From: Actinomycetota bacterium
GTDB lineage: Bacteria; Actinomycetota; Actinomycetes; Propionibacteriales; Nocardioidaceae
Direction: 5' to 3'
DNA length: 64,000 nucleotides
Assembly (NCBI GenBank): GCA_009701885.1
Contig: WLJH01000005.1
Span: forward strand, 1-64,000
The notes beneath the pieces are model-generated. The model was given only the letters and a program-made list of their open reading frames with translations, was not told the DNA's origin and did no database searches. Positions 24,997 through 32,803 of this stretch are shown in pieces. Position 1 is the first letter of the stretch; each line of letters begins with the position of its first letter. Made by a program: the position numbers and the translations under genes.

Positions 24997-25436
24997 CAGG
25001 TGGGCCTCGCTCGTCGATCCAGGACTGACCGTTCGACGTTGTCAGCGACGGCGATCGGGTCTGCTTCGACGTCCGACGCCCAGACCCGAATTACGAGCCA
25101 TCCGTCCGACTGCAGGCTGTCGGTCACCTCGACGTCGCGAGCCATGTTTCGGATGATCTTCTGCTTCCAAAAGTCGGAGTTGCGGTGCGCGAACTCGTCC
25201 TCGAAGGAGTCGAACCCGCGAATCCTCCAGCCGTTGCCGTGCCATCGATCACCGTCGACGAAGCATGCCACGCGCGCACCGGGGAACACGACGTCGGGCC
25301 GACCAATGAGCTTGGACCGAACGCGATAGCGCAGGCCGCGCCGGAACAACTCGCGTCGAAGAATCAGCTCAGGTCTAGTTCCGGTCGAGCGGACCGACGA
25401 CATGATCCTCGACGTGACAGCAGGATCGCGCGTCAC
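24996..25436 (-). CDS. vsr: Vsr-like (very short patch repair) endonuclease
   Basis: Vsr enzymes nick at T:G mismatches formed by deamination of methylated cytosine. The 146-aa protein carries the family core RSTGTRPELILRRELFRRG, GRPDVVFPGARVACFVDGDRWHG (predicted catalytic D48; D61 sits where E. coli Vsr has H64) and VIRVWASDVEADP. The usual C-P-x-H zinc ligands that follow WHG in most family members are missing here (WHGNGWRIRG), so the zinc site is probably lost. The start overlaps the stop of the 208-aa gene (GTGA), and its stop overlaps dcm. In this operon it may act as the restriction nuclease instead of a repair enzyme; both readings are open. Confidence 0.88.
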   Translation of the reverse strand: MTRDPAVTSRIMSSVRSTGTRPELILRRELFRRGLRYRVRSKLIGRPDVVFPGARVACFVDGDRWHGNGWRIRGFDSFEDEFAHRNSDFWKQKIIRNMARDVEVTDSLQSDGWLVIRVWASDVEADPIAVADNVERSVLDRRARPT

Positions 25437-26059
25437 TCGGTGTCCTTCGCATCGCCCATAGGGGCGGCGACACGGTGGTGGCTAAGTCCAATCTTGCAGC
25501 GCCCCGTAATTGCAGCCTGCTGGGCCTTCTCGGACGCAGTCGTTGGATCCGTCATCGTCTCGATCACTACTACGTGTGCGTCGCCCGACGGATGGTCGGC
25601 GAGGTAGGTGAGGCAAGCCCAGATGAGGTAGCGGAAGTTCTTCGCCTCGCCCCACGTCAGGTACGTCTCTTGGCCATCGACCGTCCCCACACAATGGAGA
25701 GGCTTCACACCGAAGCTGTCGTCCACGACGACTGCGCTCGGACCCAGGGCGCGGACGGCAAGCTGCGCCGGTGTGATAGCCGCCTTCGATCCGAACTTTG
25801 CGTACCTGCCCACGCCTTGCTGCGCCCGCGTGTATTCCTTCATCGGGCCGTCTTTGATCCAGGAACGGGCCGTTTCAGCACTCATGTACTCCGTCAATAC
25901 CCCGCCGATCTCTGGCGCAAGGACCCACTTGTCGTACTGGGCCGTGCGCTGATTGATCGGCAGGTACTCCCACTCGACGCGCGTAGCGTCTGCATACAGC
26001 GCCCGCACTACTGCTGCGCGCTGGTCGGCCGGCACGCGGCGCGAGTCTGCGCGAGTCAC
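25433..26059 (-). CDS. Unknown protein in the MORC-type operon
   Basis: A 208-aa protein of unknown family. It opens TRADSRRVPADQRAAVVRALYADATRVEWEYLPINQRTAQYDKWVL and contains GQETYLTWGEAKNFRYLIWACLTYL followed by DAHVVVIETMTDPTTASEKAQQAA. The acidic and lysine spacing in the second part (E, then K within WGEAKNFR; E in VIET) could hint at a nuclease or adaptor fold, but no motif is firm. It overlaps both neighbours by four bases (GTGA at each end), which argues that it is an obligate component of the system. Confidence 0.8.
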   Translation of the reverse strand: MTRADSRRVPADQRAAVVRALYADATRVEWEYLPINQRTAQYDKWVLAPEIGGVLTEYMSAETARSWIKDGPMKEYTRAQQGVGRYAKFGSKAAITPAQLAVRALGPSAVVVDDSFGVKPLHCVGTVDGQETYLTWGEAKNFRYLIWACLTYLADHPSGDAHVVVIETMTDPTTASEKAQQAAITGRCKIGLSHHRVAAPMGDAKDTE

Positions 26060-27720
26060 GAGACGGTCACCTCGGGATCGATGAACTGCAAGCGGTGGTC
26101 GTCATTTGCGGTCTCGAGCGAGGCAGCGTCGAGGATCCACTGCTCAAGAAGGGACTCGGCCTCAGCATCAGAGAACGTGATCTCTGGCTGCGGCACGTCG
26201 GGCAGTACCTCGATCTCCTCGGCCTCGGCTTGCCGTCGGAGATTCAACACTGCTGCAACTCGCCTCAGGTCACTGACGAAGTCCAGCGCAACGACCTTGT
26301 TCTTGCCCTCACGCAACCGGAGCCCTCGACCTAGCTGCTGAACGAAAATGCGGCGGCTGTGCGTCACCCGTGCGAAGCAGATGATGTTGACGTCCGGCAC
26401 ATCGACACCTTCGTTCAGGATGTCCACTGCCGTGAGGATTGGAATGCGCCCCGCTCTGAAGTCGATCAACCGTAGTTGCCGCTCTCGCATCGACAGGCCC
26501 GGCCCAGTGTGCACAGCTTGGGTATTGCGCCACTCTGGGGTCCGTCGAAGTAGCTCCGCCATACGCTCGGCGTGTTCGATGGTCTGGCAGAAAACGATCC
26601 CCCGTGGATCAAGCGTCGAGTTCCAAGCAGCAAGTAGCTCGTCGCGCACGGCCTCGTCACGCTGAGGGAGGAACAGCTTCGTGTTCAGTTCCTTCATCGA
26701 GTAGGAGCGACGGGACGCGTCCTTGACGACCTCCCAGTCGATGTTGTCGACGAACAACCGATAGTCGACCTGCGCCAGGTAGCCGCGATGCATGCCCTCC
26801 TCGATTCCCAGCTTGTACGAGGCGGGGCCGAAGTGATCTTCGATGTCATAGCGGTCCCCGCGCCAGGGTGTCGCTGTGACGCCGAATTGGCTCGAGTCTT
26901 CGAGCACTTCCAGCAGCTTGCTGTAGAACCCGTCTTCGCCAACGTGGTGGGTCTCGTCGACCATGACAAGAGAGGGCAGGTAGCCAGCTTGCGCAGCGCT
27001 CAGTGCGCTCGCCACGGTCGCGAACGTGACCCCTCGCAGATCACCTGGCTTCTCGTCGCCTGTGAGGAGCTGGGTCTTGACTGATTTGGGGAGGTGTTTC
27101 CAAAGGGCTCTTTCCAGTTGGGCGACCAAGTCCTTCGTGTGCGCAGCGACGAGCACATCGGCGTGAGGGTCGACTTCGAGGTGGTGTGCGACTACCTCTC
27201 CACCAACGACCGTCTTCCCGAGGCCAGTTGCGAGCACGAGGAGCGCGCGCCCTTCGGTGTTGAGGTCCTCGATCAGCGACATCACTGCTTCACGCTGGTA
27301 GTCCCGAAGTCTGATTGGGCTCCGGCGATCTCGCTGTTCCCACAGCTGCATCAGATCGGATCCCGTCCAGAAGTCGATCCGCTGGCCGATTCGCTTGAGC
27401 GCTTGGGCTCGTGCAATTGCGTCGCGACTTGGAGCGACGTTGGTCACGACCACGCCGCGTTCACCTCGGTAGTGATCCATGGCCGACGAGACCTCGTCGA
27501 CTGCCGACTTCGGCACTGAGCCGCGGAGCTGCCACTTGCACTGGAACACCCATTGCTTCCCCGCGATGGTGCCTAGTAGGTCGCCGCCTTTGTCGCCCGA
27601 TCCGTCGATGTTGGCGACATCCGAGTAGCCCAACTGGCCTAGAAGGCGCTCGACTTGGGTTGCGAAGCGTTGTTCTCCGCCAACAAGCAGTTGCCGTGGA
27701 TCAAGGTAGGCGTCAGTCAT
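26056..27720 (-). CDS. SF2 helicase with N-terminal Mrr-type nuclease domain
   Basis: A 554-aa fusion. Residues 12-120 look like an Mrr-type PD-(D/E)XK restriction nuclease: E16, D47 in DKGGDLLG and Q60-x-K62 in VFQCKW. Residues 135-520 form a superfamily 2 helicase with Walker A ATGLGKT (164-170), motif II DETH (255-258), motif III TATPWRGD (282-289), and late motifs ILNEGVDVP and QQLGRGLR. This is the restriction and translocation engine typical of Type I/III-like or related systems. Its ATG lies eight bases inside the end of the MORC-like ATPase gene, and its stop overlaps the next start. Confidence 0.9.
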   Translation of the reverse strand: MTDAYLDPRQLLVGGEQRFATQVERLLGQLGYSDVANIDGSGDKGGDLLGTIAGKQWVFQCKWQLRGSVPKSAVDEVSSAMDHYRGERGVVVTNVAPSRDAIARAQALKRIGQRIDFWTGSDLMQLWEQRDRRSPIRLRDYQREAVMSLIEDLNTEGRALLVLATGLGKTVVGGEVVAHHLEVDPHADVLVAAHTKDLVAQLERALWKHLPKSVKTQLLTGDEKPGDLRGVTFATVASALSAAQAGYLPSLVMVDETHHVGEDGFYSKLLEVLEDSSQFGVTATPWRGDRYDIEDHFGPASYKLGIEEGMHRGYLAQVDYRLFVDNIDWEVVKDASRRSYSMKELNTKLFLPQRDEAVRDELLAAWNSTLDPRGIVFCQTIEHAERMAELLRRTPEWRNTQAVHTGPGLSMRERQLRLIDFRAGRIPILTAVDILNEGVDVPDVNIICFARVTHSRRIFVQQLGRGLRLREGKNKVVALDFVSDLRRVAAVLNLRRQAEAEEIEVLPDVPQPEITFSDAEAESLLEQWILDAASLETANDDHRLQFIDPEVTVS

Positions 27721-30046
27721 CGAGTGCTGCCTCGCTGAGCTCTGACTCGAGCAGGCGGCAACTCAACCTCCCACGGCTCAGGTCGTCAGGCCGCGGCGGA
27801 GTCCGTCGTTCTGCGAGTAGTCCAACGTCGTTCAGGTACCCAGCGATCCGCCCAACCGACAAGGACCGTGCGTGTGGATCAGCGAACGCCGCGTAGCCGG
27901 GGCGGAATACCTTGCCATCGAGGAAGTCACCCGGCCGCTGCTGCATAAGCCTCGTCAGTGCAGTCGCTGGCGCGTAGGTGACCCAGTCGCCTTCCAACCT
28001 CACGGTGTCCCAGAAGATGTCGAGTCCCTCACGGGCGTACCGCTGCTCCGTTGCGTCCTGGTCGTCCTTGCCTACGAGCGACCAGAAGCCTTCCGCGTTT
28101 CCGGCGATGACCGGTCGCATGACAGACCGGACCCGACCGAGCAAACTGTGCGCGACGGCCGCCAGCGCGTCAGGCGTCACGCGCTGGTCAGGGAGGCACT
28201 TGACCTTCAGGTCGGCGACGATGGAGCTAACGGAGGCGCTTGATCCCCGGCGCTCTCGCATGAAGTCGGCGATTCCTACGAGTGCATGCTCACGGGGGTC
28301 GCCGCCGAACTCCGTAAAGAGTGCGTGGCCGAAGTCGACGAAGACATGCACTTCGGAGCCGCGCTGGCTCTGAACGTAAACGGGTACGCGTCGGGCGTCA
28401 CCGTCAATCAGTTCGATGCTGGTCAGCCCGTAGACAGTGACCTTCCAGGTCCCGAACGTCGGCAGGCTGTATTCGCCGGAGATATCGAGGAGCACCTCGC
28501 CGGATGACCGATACCGGGCTTGCTTCTGATCCTCAGTCTCTCGGACCGGAGTCGGCTCGTCATCTGGGGACGTCGCTGGGTCCGTTGGTTCCGGGATGTC
28601 GAGGCGCGAGCTTACGTCTTGATCGTCGTCCGTCGATGGTTCCGTGGCCTCGGGTGGCACGACCACCTTTGGCTCGTCGTGCTGGCGCGCGGCTTCGTAC
28701 CAGACATGGTCGTCCTGATACTCCTCGTTGCCCTTCCGGAACTCGTCCGCCCAGTCGCGGGCCTTCTGATGCATCGCCTTCGTGCCGTCGCCCGGTACAA
28801 GACTGCGCAACCCCGGATCGAGTCGCCGATAGGCCGTGAACAAGCGCCCAATCGGCGACTCGTTCACCTCGTAGCCAGCGTCCTTGGCATGTTTTGGACG
28901 GAGCGGGCCCTCACCGCGAAGCTGTCTCACGGCGTACTTCCACTCGGGGCTCTCATATTCGAAGGCGGTCTTCTGGTAGTCGACCCGCACATGATCGAGA
29001 TGTATCTCGCCGACGATCCTGCCTTCGTTCGGCACCTCGATCGGGTACTCAGGGATTGCGCGCGCGCCTGGCTCGTTGGGGTCAACCCACGCGAACAGAG
29101 AGACGTCTCGAATGAGGATCTTCCGCCCGTTCCGCAGGAAGTCGACCCCGAAGTCCGTCTTGTGCGAGTACCTCTGGATGCCCAACCAGCCACGGATTCG
29201 GCGCTCGCGGACCTCAAGGTTGTGGCTGGAGCACTCCTGACATGTCTGAACGCCGAGGTCCTGCCACCGGCCACAGTCCTGGCACGCTGTCAGCGGGGTG
29301 AGCTCACGGTCGATCTCGATGTAGGCGGGCACCCGCTCGTTGCGCACGACCACGTAACGGTCCTTGTTCCAAACACACGGCAACCGCGGCTGCGCGGCCG
29401 TGTTGTCGACCAAGAGGGAGAAGCCCTTCTCGCGAAGCAAGTAGGAGTAGACGTCGCCAAGCAGCCCGCGAATCCTGGTCTGCTGCCTTGAAAGCGCGTC
29501 GAACTGCTCTTGCTTCAGCCTGCTGACGACAACTTCGGTCCCATGGAGCGAGGGATCGTCCTTCGGCTCTCGAACCACCGGAACGGCGAAGTCGCCCTTC
29601 GCCTCCATGGCCTTGAGGTCGAGCGTAACGCTGAGCCAATCAGGATCACCGGCGCGCGTTGTGCGTACGGTCGTCTGACCACCAAGTCGCGCCGTCGCGA
29701 TGTTGAAGCCCATCCCGAACAGACCCAACTTCCCGTAACGAGCGTTACTCGTCCATCCAGCCGAGACCGCTCCGGTGAGATGCTCAAGGCTCATCCCACG
29801 CCCGTTGTCGGTGATCCAGACTTGAGCGTCCCTGCGATTCGAGTTGCGGCCGGGCAGCGAGATCGCGACGCGCGGTGTCTCGCCTTCGGGTGGCGCGACC
29901 AGGAAGTCGTCGAACGCGTTGTCGACGAGCTCGGCCAGACACTGCCAGGGCGCGAACTCGATGTCCCCCAGTACCGCCAGGAGCCGCGGATGCGGCGTGA
30001 CGTCGATGGTGTCCTCGCTAGACGAGATCGTGATCTCCTCTGTCAC
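27713..30046 (-). CDS. MORC/MutL-type GHKL ATPase
   Basis: A 777-aa protein with an N-terminal GHKL ATPase: N-box AELVDNAFDDF (E39, N43), G1 box DNGRGM (80-85) and G2 box GLFGMGFNIA (108-117). A MutL/MORC-type S5 domain follows, then a zinc ribbon with C255, C258, C269 and C272. The C-terminal half has several predicted beta and helical segments with an acidic linker (TEPSTDDDQDVSS). Prokaryotic MORC-like ATPases of this shape were described as parts of restriction-modification gene clusters (Iyer, Abhiman and Aravind 2008). They may form ATP-gated clamps on DNA; the mechanism is not proven. It is the first of five overlapping genes. Confidence 0.88.
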   Translation of the reverse strand: MTEEITISSSEDTIDVTPHPRLLAVLGDIEFAPWQCLAELVDNAFDDFLVAPPEGETPRVAISLPGRNSNRRDAQVWITDNGRGMSLEHLTGAVSAGWTSNARYGKLGLFGMGFNIATARLGGQTTVRTTRAGDPDWLSVTLDLKAMEAKGDFAVPVVREPKDDPSLHGTEVVVSRLKQEQFDALSRQQTRIRGLLGDVYSYLLREKGFSLLVDNTAAQPRLPCVWNKDRYVVVRNERVPAYIEIDRELTPLTACQDCGRWQDLGVQTCQECSSHNLEVRERRIRGWLGIQRYSHKTDFGVDFLRNGRKILIRDVSLFAWVDPNEPGARAIPEYPIEVPNEGRIVGEIHLDHVRVDYQKTAFEYESPEWKYAVRQLRGEGPLRPKHAKDAGYEVNESPIGRLFTAYRRLDPGLRSLVPGDGTKAMHQKARDWADEFRKGNEEYQDDHVWYEAARQHDEPKVVVPPEATEPSTDDDQDVSSRLDIPEPTDPATSPDDEPTPVRETEDQKQARYRSSGEVLLDISGEYSLPTFGTWKVTVYGLTSIELIDGDARRVPVYVQSQRGSEVHVFVDFGHALFTEFGGDPREHALVGIADFMRERRGSSASVSSIVADLKVKCLPDQRVTPDALAAVAHSLLGRVRSVMRPVIAGNAEGFWSLVGKDDQDATEQRYAREGLDIFWDTVRLEGDWVTYAPATALTRLMQQRPGDFLDGKVFRPGYAAFADPHARSLSVGRIAGYLNDVGLLAERRTPPRPDDLSRGRLSCRLLESELSEAALDD

Positions 30047-30159
30047 CGCTGTACTCCCTGGCAGTCATCTCACTGGGTCCTTACGACCCTAACTGCGCGG
30101 GCCGACACATTGCGGCCGTTCGCCCGGGACTGAGCCCGGCCGGCCCTGGAGCGGAACGT

Positions 30160-30693
30160 TCAGTACGCGAACACGTGTGCGCTCAGCACGTCAATCTCTC
30201 GGCGCGGGTCGCCGAAGAACGCGCCTAGCCGGCGGGCGACGATCGGGAAAGGCCGTTCCCTCGGGGACCCGTCCGCCTTCCAGTTGTTCTGCGGCACCAT
30301 CAAGAACAGGTGATGGGCGTCGGGCGCGATGTGCGCCTTCCACAGGTCCTTGAGGTCGTGATTGTTGGTGGTCGTCCCGCCACGCTCGACCTCGGCGATG
30401 ATGCCGCGCCCCTCCTCGAGTTCGAAGAAGAAGTCTGGCCGAGCGTGGGTGACAAGGCCGCTCTGCGGGGTGAGCACAACCTCCTCTCTGAAGCCGAGGT
30501 CCTCGCGGAGCAGCTTTGCGAAGTGAGTCTGGATGGCCTTGCTCGGCGCACCGTGTATGTGGAGCAGCGCGATCTCGTCCTTGGTCGCGACGATGTGGGC
30601 GAGGAGCTTCTCGGCCAACTTGTCGACGGAGGCGAGCTCGATGGCCTGTTCAGGCGAAACGTCCGCCTTCACGTGCCTCGCGTAGCCCTCCAC
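30160..30693 (-). CDS. Putative PD-(D/E)XK-like nuclease
   Basis: A 177-aa protein. The block ARPDFFFELEEGRGIIAEVER (D87 then E101-x-E103) fits the spacing of a PD-(D/E)XK nuclease core with Glu in the position of the usual Lys, followed by NNHDLKDLWKAH and HHLFLMVPQN. The substitution means activity is uncertain. It lies 113 bases upstream of the MORC ATPase gene on the same strand, so it could be a further component of the system or a stand-alone factor. Family name unknown to me. Confidence 0.7.
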   Translation of the reverse strand: MEGYARHVKADVSPEQAIELASVDKLAEKLLAHIVATKDEIALLHIHGAPSKAIQTHFAKLLREDLGFREEVVLTPQSGLVTHARPDFFFELEEGRGIIAEVERGGTTTNNHDLKDLWKAHIAPDAHHLFLMVPQNNWKADGSPRERPFPIVARRLGAFFGDPRREIDVLSAHVFAY

Positions 30694-30795
30694 GCGGCGC
30701 AGCTTCGCAGCTTCAAGCCGGAGAAGCTACTGGCTTCGCTTGTGAGGCTCCGCTGCCTACGCGACCGCGTGAGACCCGTCTGGATGGGCTCCGCC

Positions 30796-31830
30796 TCAAC
30801 GCGCGGCAATTTGCTGAAGCGCAGTGTCGAACTCCCGCAACGGATGGACCGACGTCTGGTGCCGGCGGGCAAGTCCCGAAGCGCGGCACAGGTGGGCCCA
30901 CCGACGCTCAGTGATGACGATGTCGACGTACGGCAAGGTCGTCGCGAGTGACTGGAGATCGACCCGATCGTGCTGTTCCCAAGGATGAGTCGCGTCGCGG
31001 TGCTTGCGTTCTCGCAGCGTGACGAAGGCGTCCCCCGTCGGCAGTCCGGCGATGAAGGCTCGCATTGCTTCTGCGGGTGTGGTGTGTCCAGGGTGATCGA
31101 AGAAGAGCGCGTAGGACGAGACATGAGCCCGAGTGCAGACGTCGTTGATGGTTTCGGAGAGCGAGGTGATGACCTCGGCGATAAGGAAGTCACGCAGGCG
31201 CCCCTTGACCTGATCGTCGCCGGCCATCAATTCGCGGATCCGCAGCTCGTCTTCGGCGTTCGCCGCACCCAGGCGGTGGGACGGGGTGCGGTCAACGCCG
31301 GGGCTCGCGACCACCTCGGGTAGGCCGACAAGTTGAATCCACTCCCAAGCAGCGCCCTCCGGAGGGTTAACGAACTCAGGTGGTGGGTCGACAGCCTCGC
31401 CTTCTGGCACGGAGCCGTCCTCAGACGCAAGCGACTCGACGAACCGAAACCGACCATACGGCGAGTCAAACGCGTGCGAAGCGCCGTACCCCAACACTTC
31501 GAAAGAAGCTACGCGTCCGTCGTCCCCGGCAAGCCGACGGACGTGCGCATCGATCTCCATCGCTAGGACGGTCTGGATCGGCGCGAGGGTCGTGAACCTC
31601 GAGAGTCGCTGCATGACGCGCCCGATGTCTTCTCGACTTTGCCGGTTCGAGCGATGCCACAGCTCGAGGTAGTGACCAGTAGTCAGCGGGACCACGATGT
31701 GCTCGGCGTCGACGGCGTCAGCGAGAAACGCGTAGCGACGGGTCCATGTTGGGTCCTGGCCCTTGAGTCCCTTCGCCAACGCGACCCAAACGTTCATGTC
31801 GAGGTACACGACTGCTGGCGGGACGTTCAC
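30796..31830 (-). CDS. PIN-like domain protein
   Basis: A 344-aa protein starting with the PIN pattern VVYLDMNVWVALAKG, where D11 is the first acidic metal ligand, and later HYLELW (E56) and a C-terminal block VDLQSLATTLPYVDIVITERRWAHLCRASGL with spaced acids. PIN domains are Mg-dependent RNases, mostly toxins of VapBC pairs. This one is far longer than VapC (about 130 aa) and has no antitoxin-like gene beside it, so it is a PIN-like protein of another kind, as found in several defence clusters. It is the first gene of the leftward series in the right half of the island. Confidence 0.75.
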   Translation of the reverse strand: MNVPPAVVYLDMNVWVALAKGLKGQDPTWTRRYAFLADAVDAEHIVVPLTTGHYLELWHRSNRQSREDIGRVMQRLSRFTTLAPIQTVLAMEIDAHVRRLAGDDGRVASFEVLGYGASHAFDSPYGRFRFVESLASEDGSVPEGEAVDPPPEFVNPPEGAAWEWIQLVGLPEVVASPGVDRTPSHRLGAANAEDELRIRELMAGDDQVKGRLRDFLIAEVITSLSETINDVCTRAHVSSYALFFDHPGHTTPAEAMRAFIAGLPTGDAFVTLRERKHRDATHPWEQHDRVDLQSLATTLPYVDIVITERRWAHLCRASGLARRHQTSVHPLREFDTALQQIAAR

Positions 31831-31953
31831 CGGCCGATCTTCGCCCGGATCGCTCCATCTGTCGCCTGAGAACTTGGTAGCACCGCCGCCGAGGTCGCGA
31901 CCATGTCACCGATCCTTGGGCGAGCTGGCATCGCTAGTCAGGCTTGCCGGCGG

Positions 31954-32166
31954 TCAGAATGGCGTCAGGTCGGCCCGACTGGCCAACATCCAGATCCCAT
32001 CCTCGAACAGCACCTCTACCTCATCGACCTCGCCGGACGTCCCGGGATGCAGCTCGTTGACGAGCACGTAGACCTGACCCTCCCGCGCGAGTGCCGCTCC
32101 GTCGCGCGTCCGTCGCGGGTGGAAGGTGCCCAGCGGCTTGATCGGGCGGAGAGACATGTCGGCCAT
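31954..32166 (-). CDS. Small hypothetical protein near the right end of the island
   Basis: A 70-aa reading MADMSLRPIKPLGTFHPRRTRDG followed by a beta-rich part (VYVLVNELHPGTSGEVDEVEVLFEDGIWML). The second half has a regular strand pattern that looks like a small barrel, and codon use appears protein-like. A longer start 84 bases upstream is possible but less likely. There is no known family for it. It lies just inside the right att repeat. Confidence 0.5.
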   Translation of the reverse strand: MADMSLRPIKPLGTFHPRRTRDGAALAREGQVYVLVNELHPGTSGEVDEVEVLFEDGIWMLASRADLTPF

Positions 32167-32273
32167 CTTGCCCTTCGTGCGCGGCAGTGCGTTCCATCGA
32201 ACCGCGAGGCTTTCCCCCGCCAGTCCCCCACCGGGCCGATCCGCCGGCAAGTTCCAGCTGCCCTGATACGACG

Positions 32274-32299
32274 GAAGCCGCAGGCTGACCTGCGGCTTC
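32274..32299 (-). terminator. Hairpin immediately downstream of tRNA-Ala
   Basis: Perfect 11-bp arms GAAGCCGCAGG and CCTGCGGCTTC with loop CTGA, four bases past the encoded CCA of tRNA-Ala. It lies on the island side of the right att repeat, so this terminator came with the element. Confidence 0.75.
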
Positions 32300-32302
32300 T
32301 CA

Positions 32303-32378
32303 TGGTGGAGCCTAGGGGACTCGAACCCCTAACCCCCTGCTTGCAAAGCAGGTGCGCTACCAATTGCGCCAAGGCCCC
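32303..32378 (-). tRNA. tRNA-Ala (UGC anticodon)
   Basis: GGGGCCT pairs with AGGCTCC in the acceptor arm; D arm GGCGCAATTGGTAGCGC, anticodon arm CCTGC-TTTGCAA-GCAGG with TGC, and T arm with GGTTCGAGTCC. The discriminator is A and CCA is encoded. It sits next to tRNA-Ile as in mycobacteria and is the integration target of the island. Confidence 0.95.
32304..32351. repeat. attR: 48-bp repeat inside intact tRNA-Ala
   Basis: Identical to the left copy at 15743-15790. To its right the tRNA 5' part is native chromosome, to its left lies island DNA. Confidence 0.93.
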
Positions 32379-32426
32379 GGGTGCACGGCGGCGTACGCCG
32401 TGCGGGTGGTGCTGAGGAGCGTGAGG

Positions 32427-32549
32427 TCAGCTGTTGAGCGGGTCGGTGGCCTGGGCCCACAGGGCCTGCTCGGCCTTGGACTCCTCGAGCTTGCGCCGGG
32501 CGACGAGCGCGCCGCCGACGGCGAGCAGGACCATGACGATCTTCTTCAC
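32427..32549 (-). CDS. DLW-39 family small protein
   Basis: A 40-aa protein too short for most gene callers: [18 protein letters not shown], then [19 protein letters not shown] and a final LNS. It matches the DLW-39 type of actinobacterial micro-protein, with a single hydrophobic helix, a charged helix and the conserved LWxxATDP ending. It lies between tRNA-Ala and tRNA-Ile on the same strand, the typical position for this family. GAGGAG precedes the GTG start at a suitable distance. Function is unknown. Confidence 0.85.
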   Translation of the reverse strand: MKKIVMVLLAVGGALVARRKLEESKAEQALWAQATDPLNS

Positions 32550-32610
32550 GGGGGTCTCCTCGGTGTCTCTCCGGGACCCGACCCGTGGGGGCCGAGGCCC
32601 GGGGGTGGAG

Positions 32611-32684
32611 TGGGCCTAACAGGACTTGAACCTGTGACCTCTTCCTTATCAGGGAAGCGCTCTAACCGTCTGAGCTATAGGCCC
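32611..32684 (-). tRNA. tRNA-Ile (GAU anticodon)
   Basis: GGGCCTA pairs with TAGGCCC; D arm GCTCAGACGGTTAGAGC, anticodon arm CTTCC-CTGATAA-GGAAG with GAT, and T arm with GGTTCAAGTCC. The discriminator is A and CCA is not encoded. It lies between the DUF3566 gene and DLW-39, as ileT does after gyrA in mycobacteria. Confidence 0.96.
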
Positions 32685-32803
32685 GCTGCCGGCGGACCGG
32701 CGGCAGCCCGACGCGAGCGCCGGACCGAGGGGGACACTACAACAGCGCCGCTCACCCGCCCAAAACGGGTGGACGCCGCCGGGCCGCCCCGGGGCGGCGC
32801 AGG

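Larger units (their letters stand above)
15743..32351. mobile_element. Integrative mobilizable island in tRNA-Ala
   Basis: About 16.6 kb bounded by 48-bp identical direct repeats, the right one forming the 3' part of the intact tRNA-Ala(UGC). A tyrosine integrase lies 148 bases inside the left repeat, an excisionase-like gene and a MobF relaxase follow, and no conjugation pore or replication genes are seen, so it is mobilizable rather than self-transmissible. Cargo is a MORC-type restriction-like operon, nuclease-like genes and an uncharacterised membrane module. Parts of it are visibly less G+C-rich than the flanks. Confidence 0.9.

Noticed and set aside
31903..32415. 170-aa reading on the plus strand with VEPRGLEPLTPCLQSRCATNCAKAPG-like end
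   Set aside because: The recognisable part is the antisense translation of tRNA-Ala, a well-known spurious peptide. The same happens near 15640-15694.
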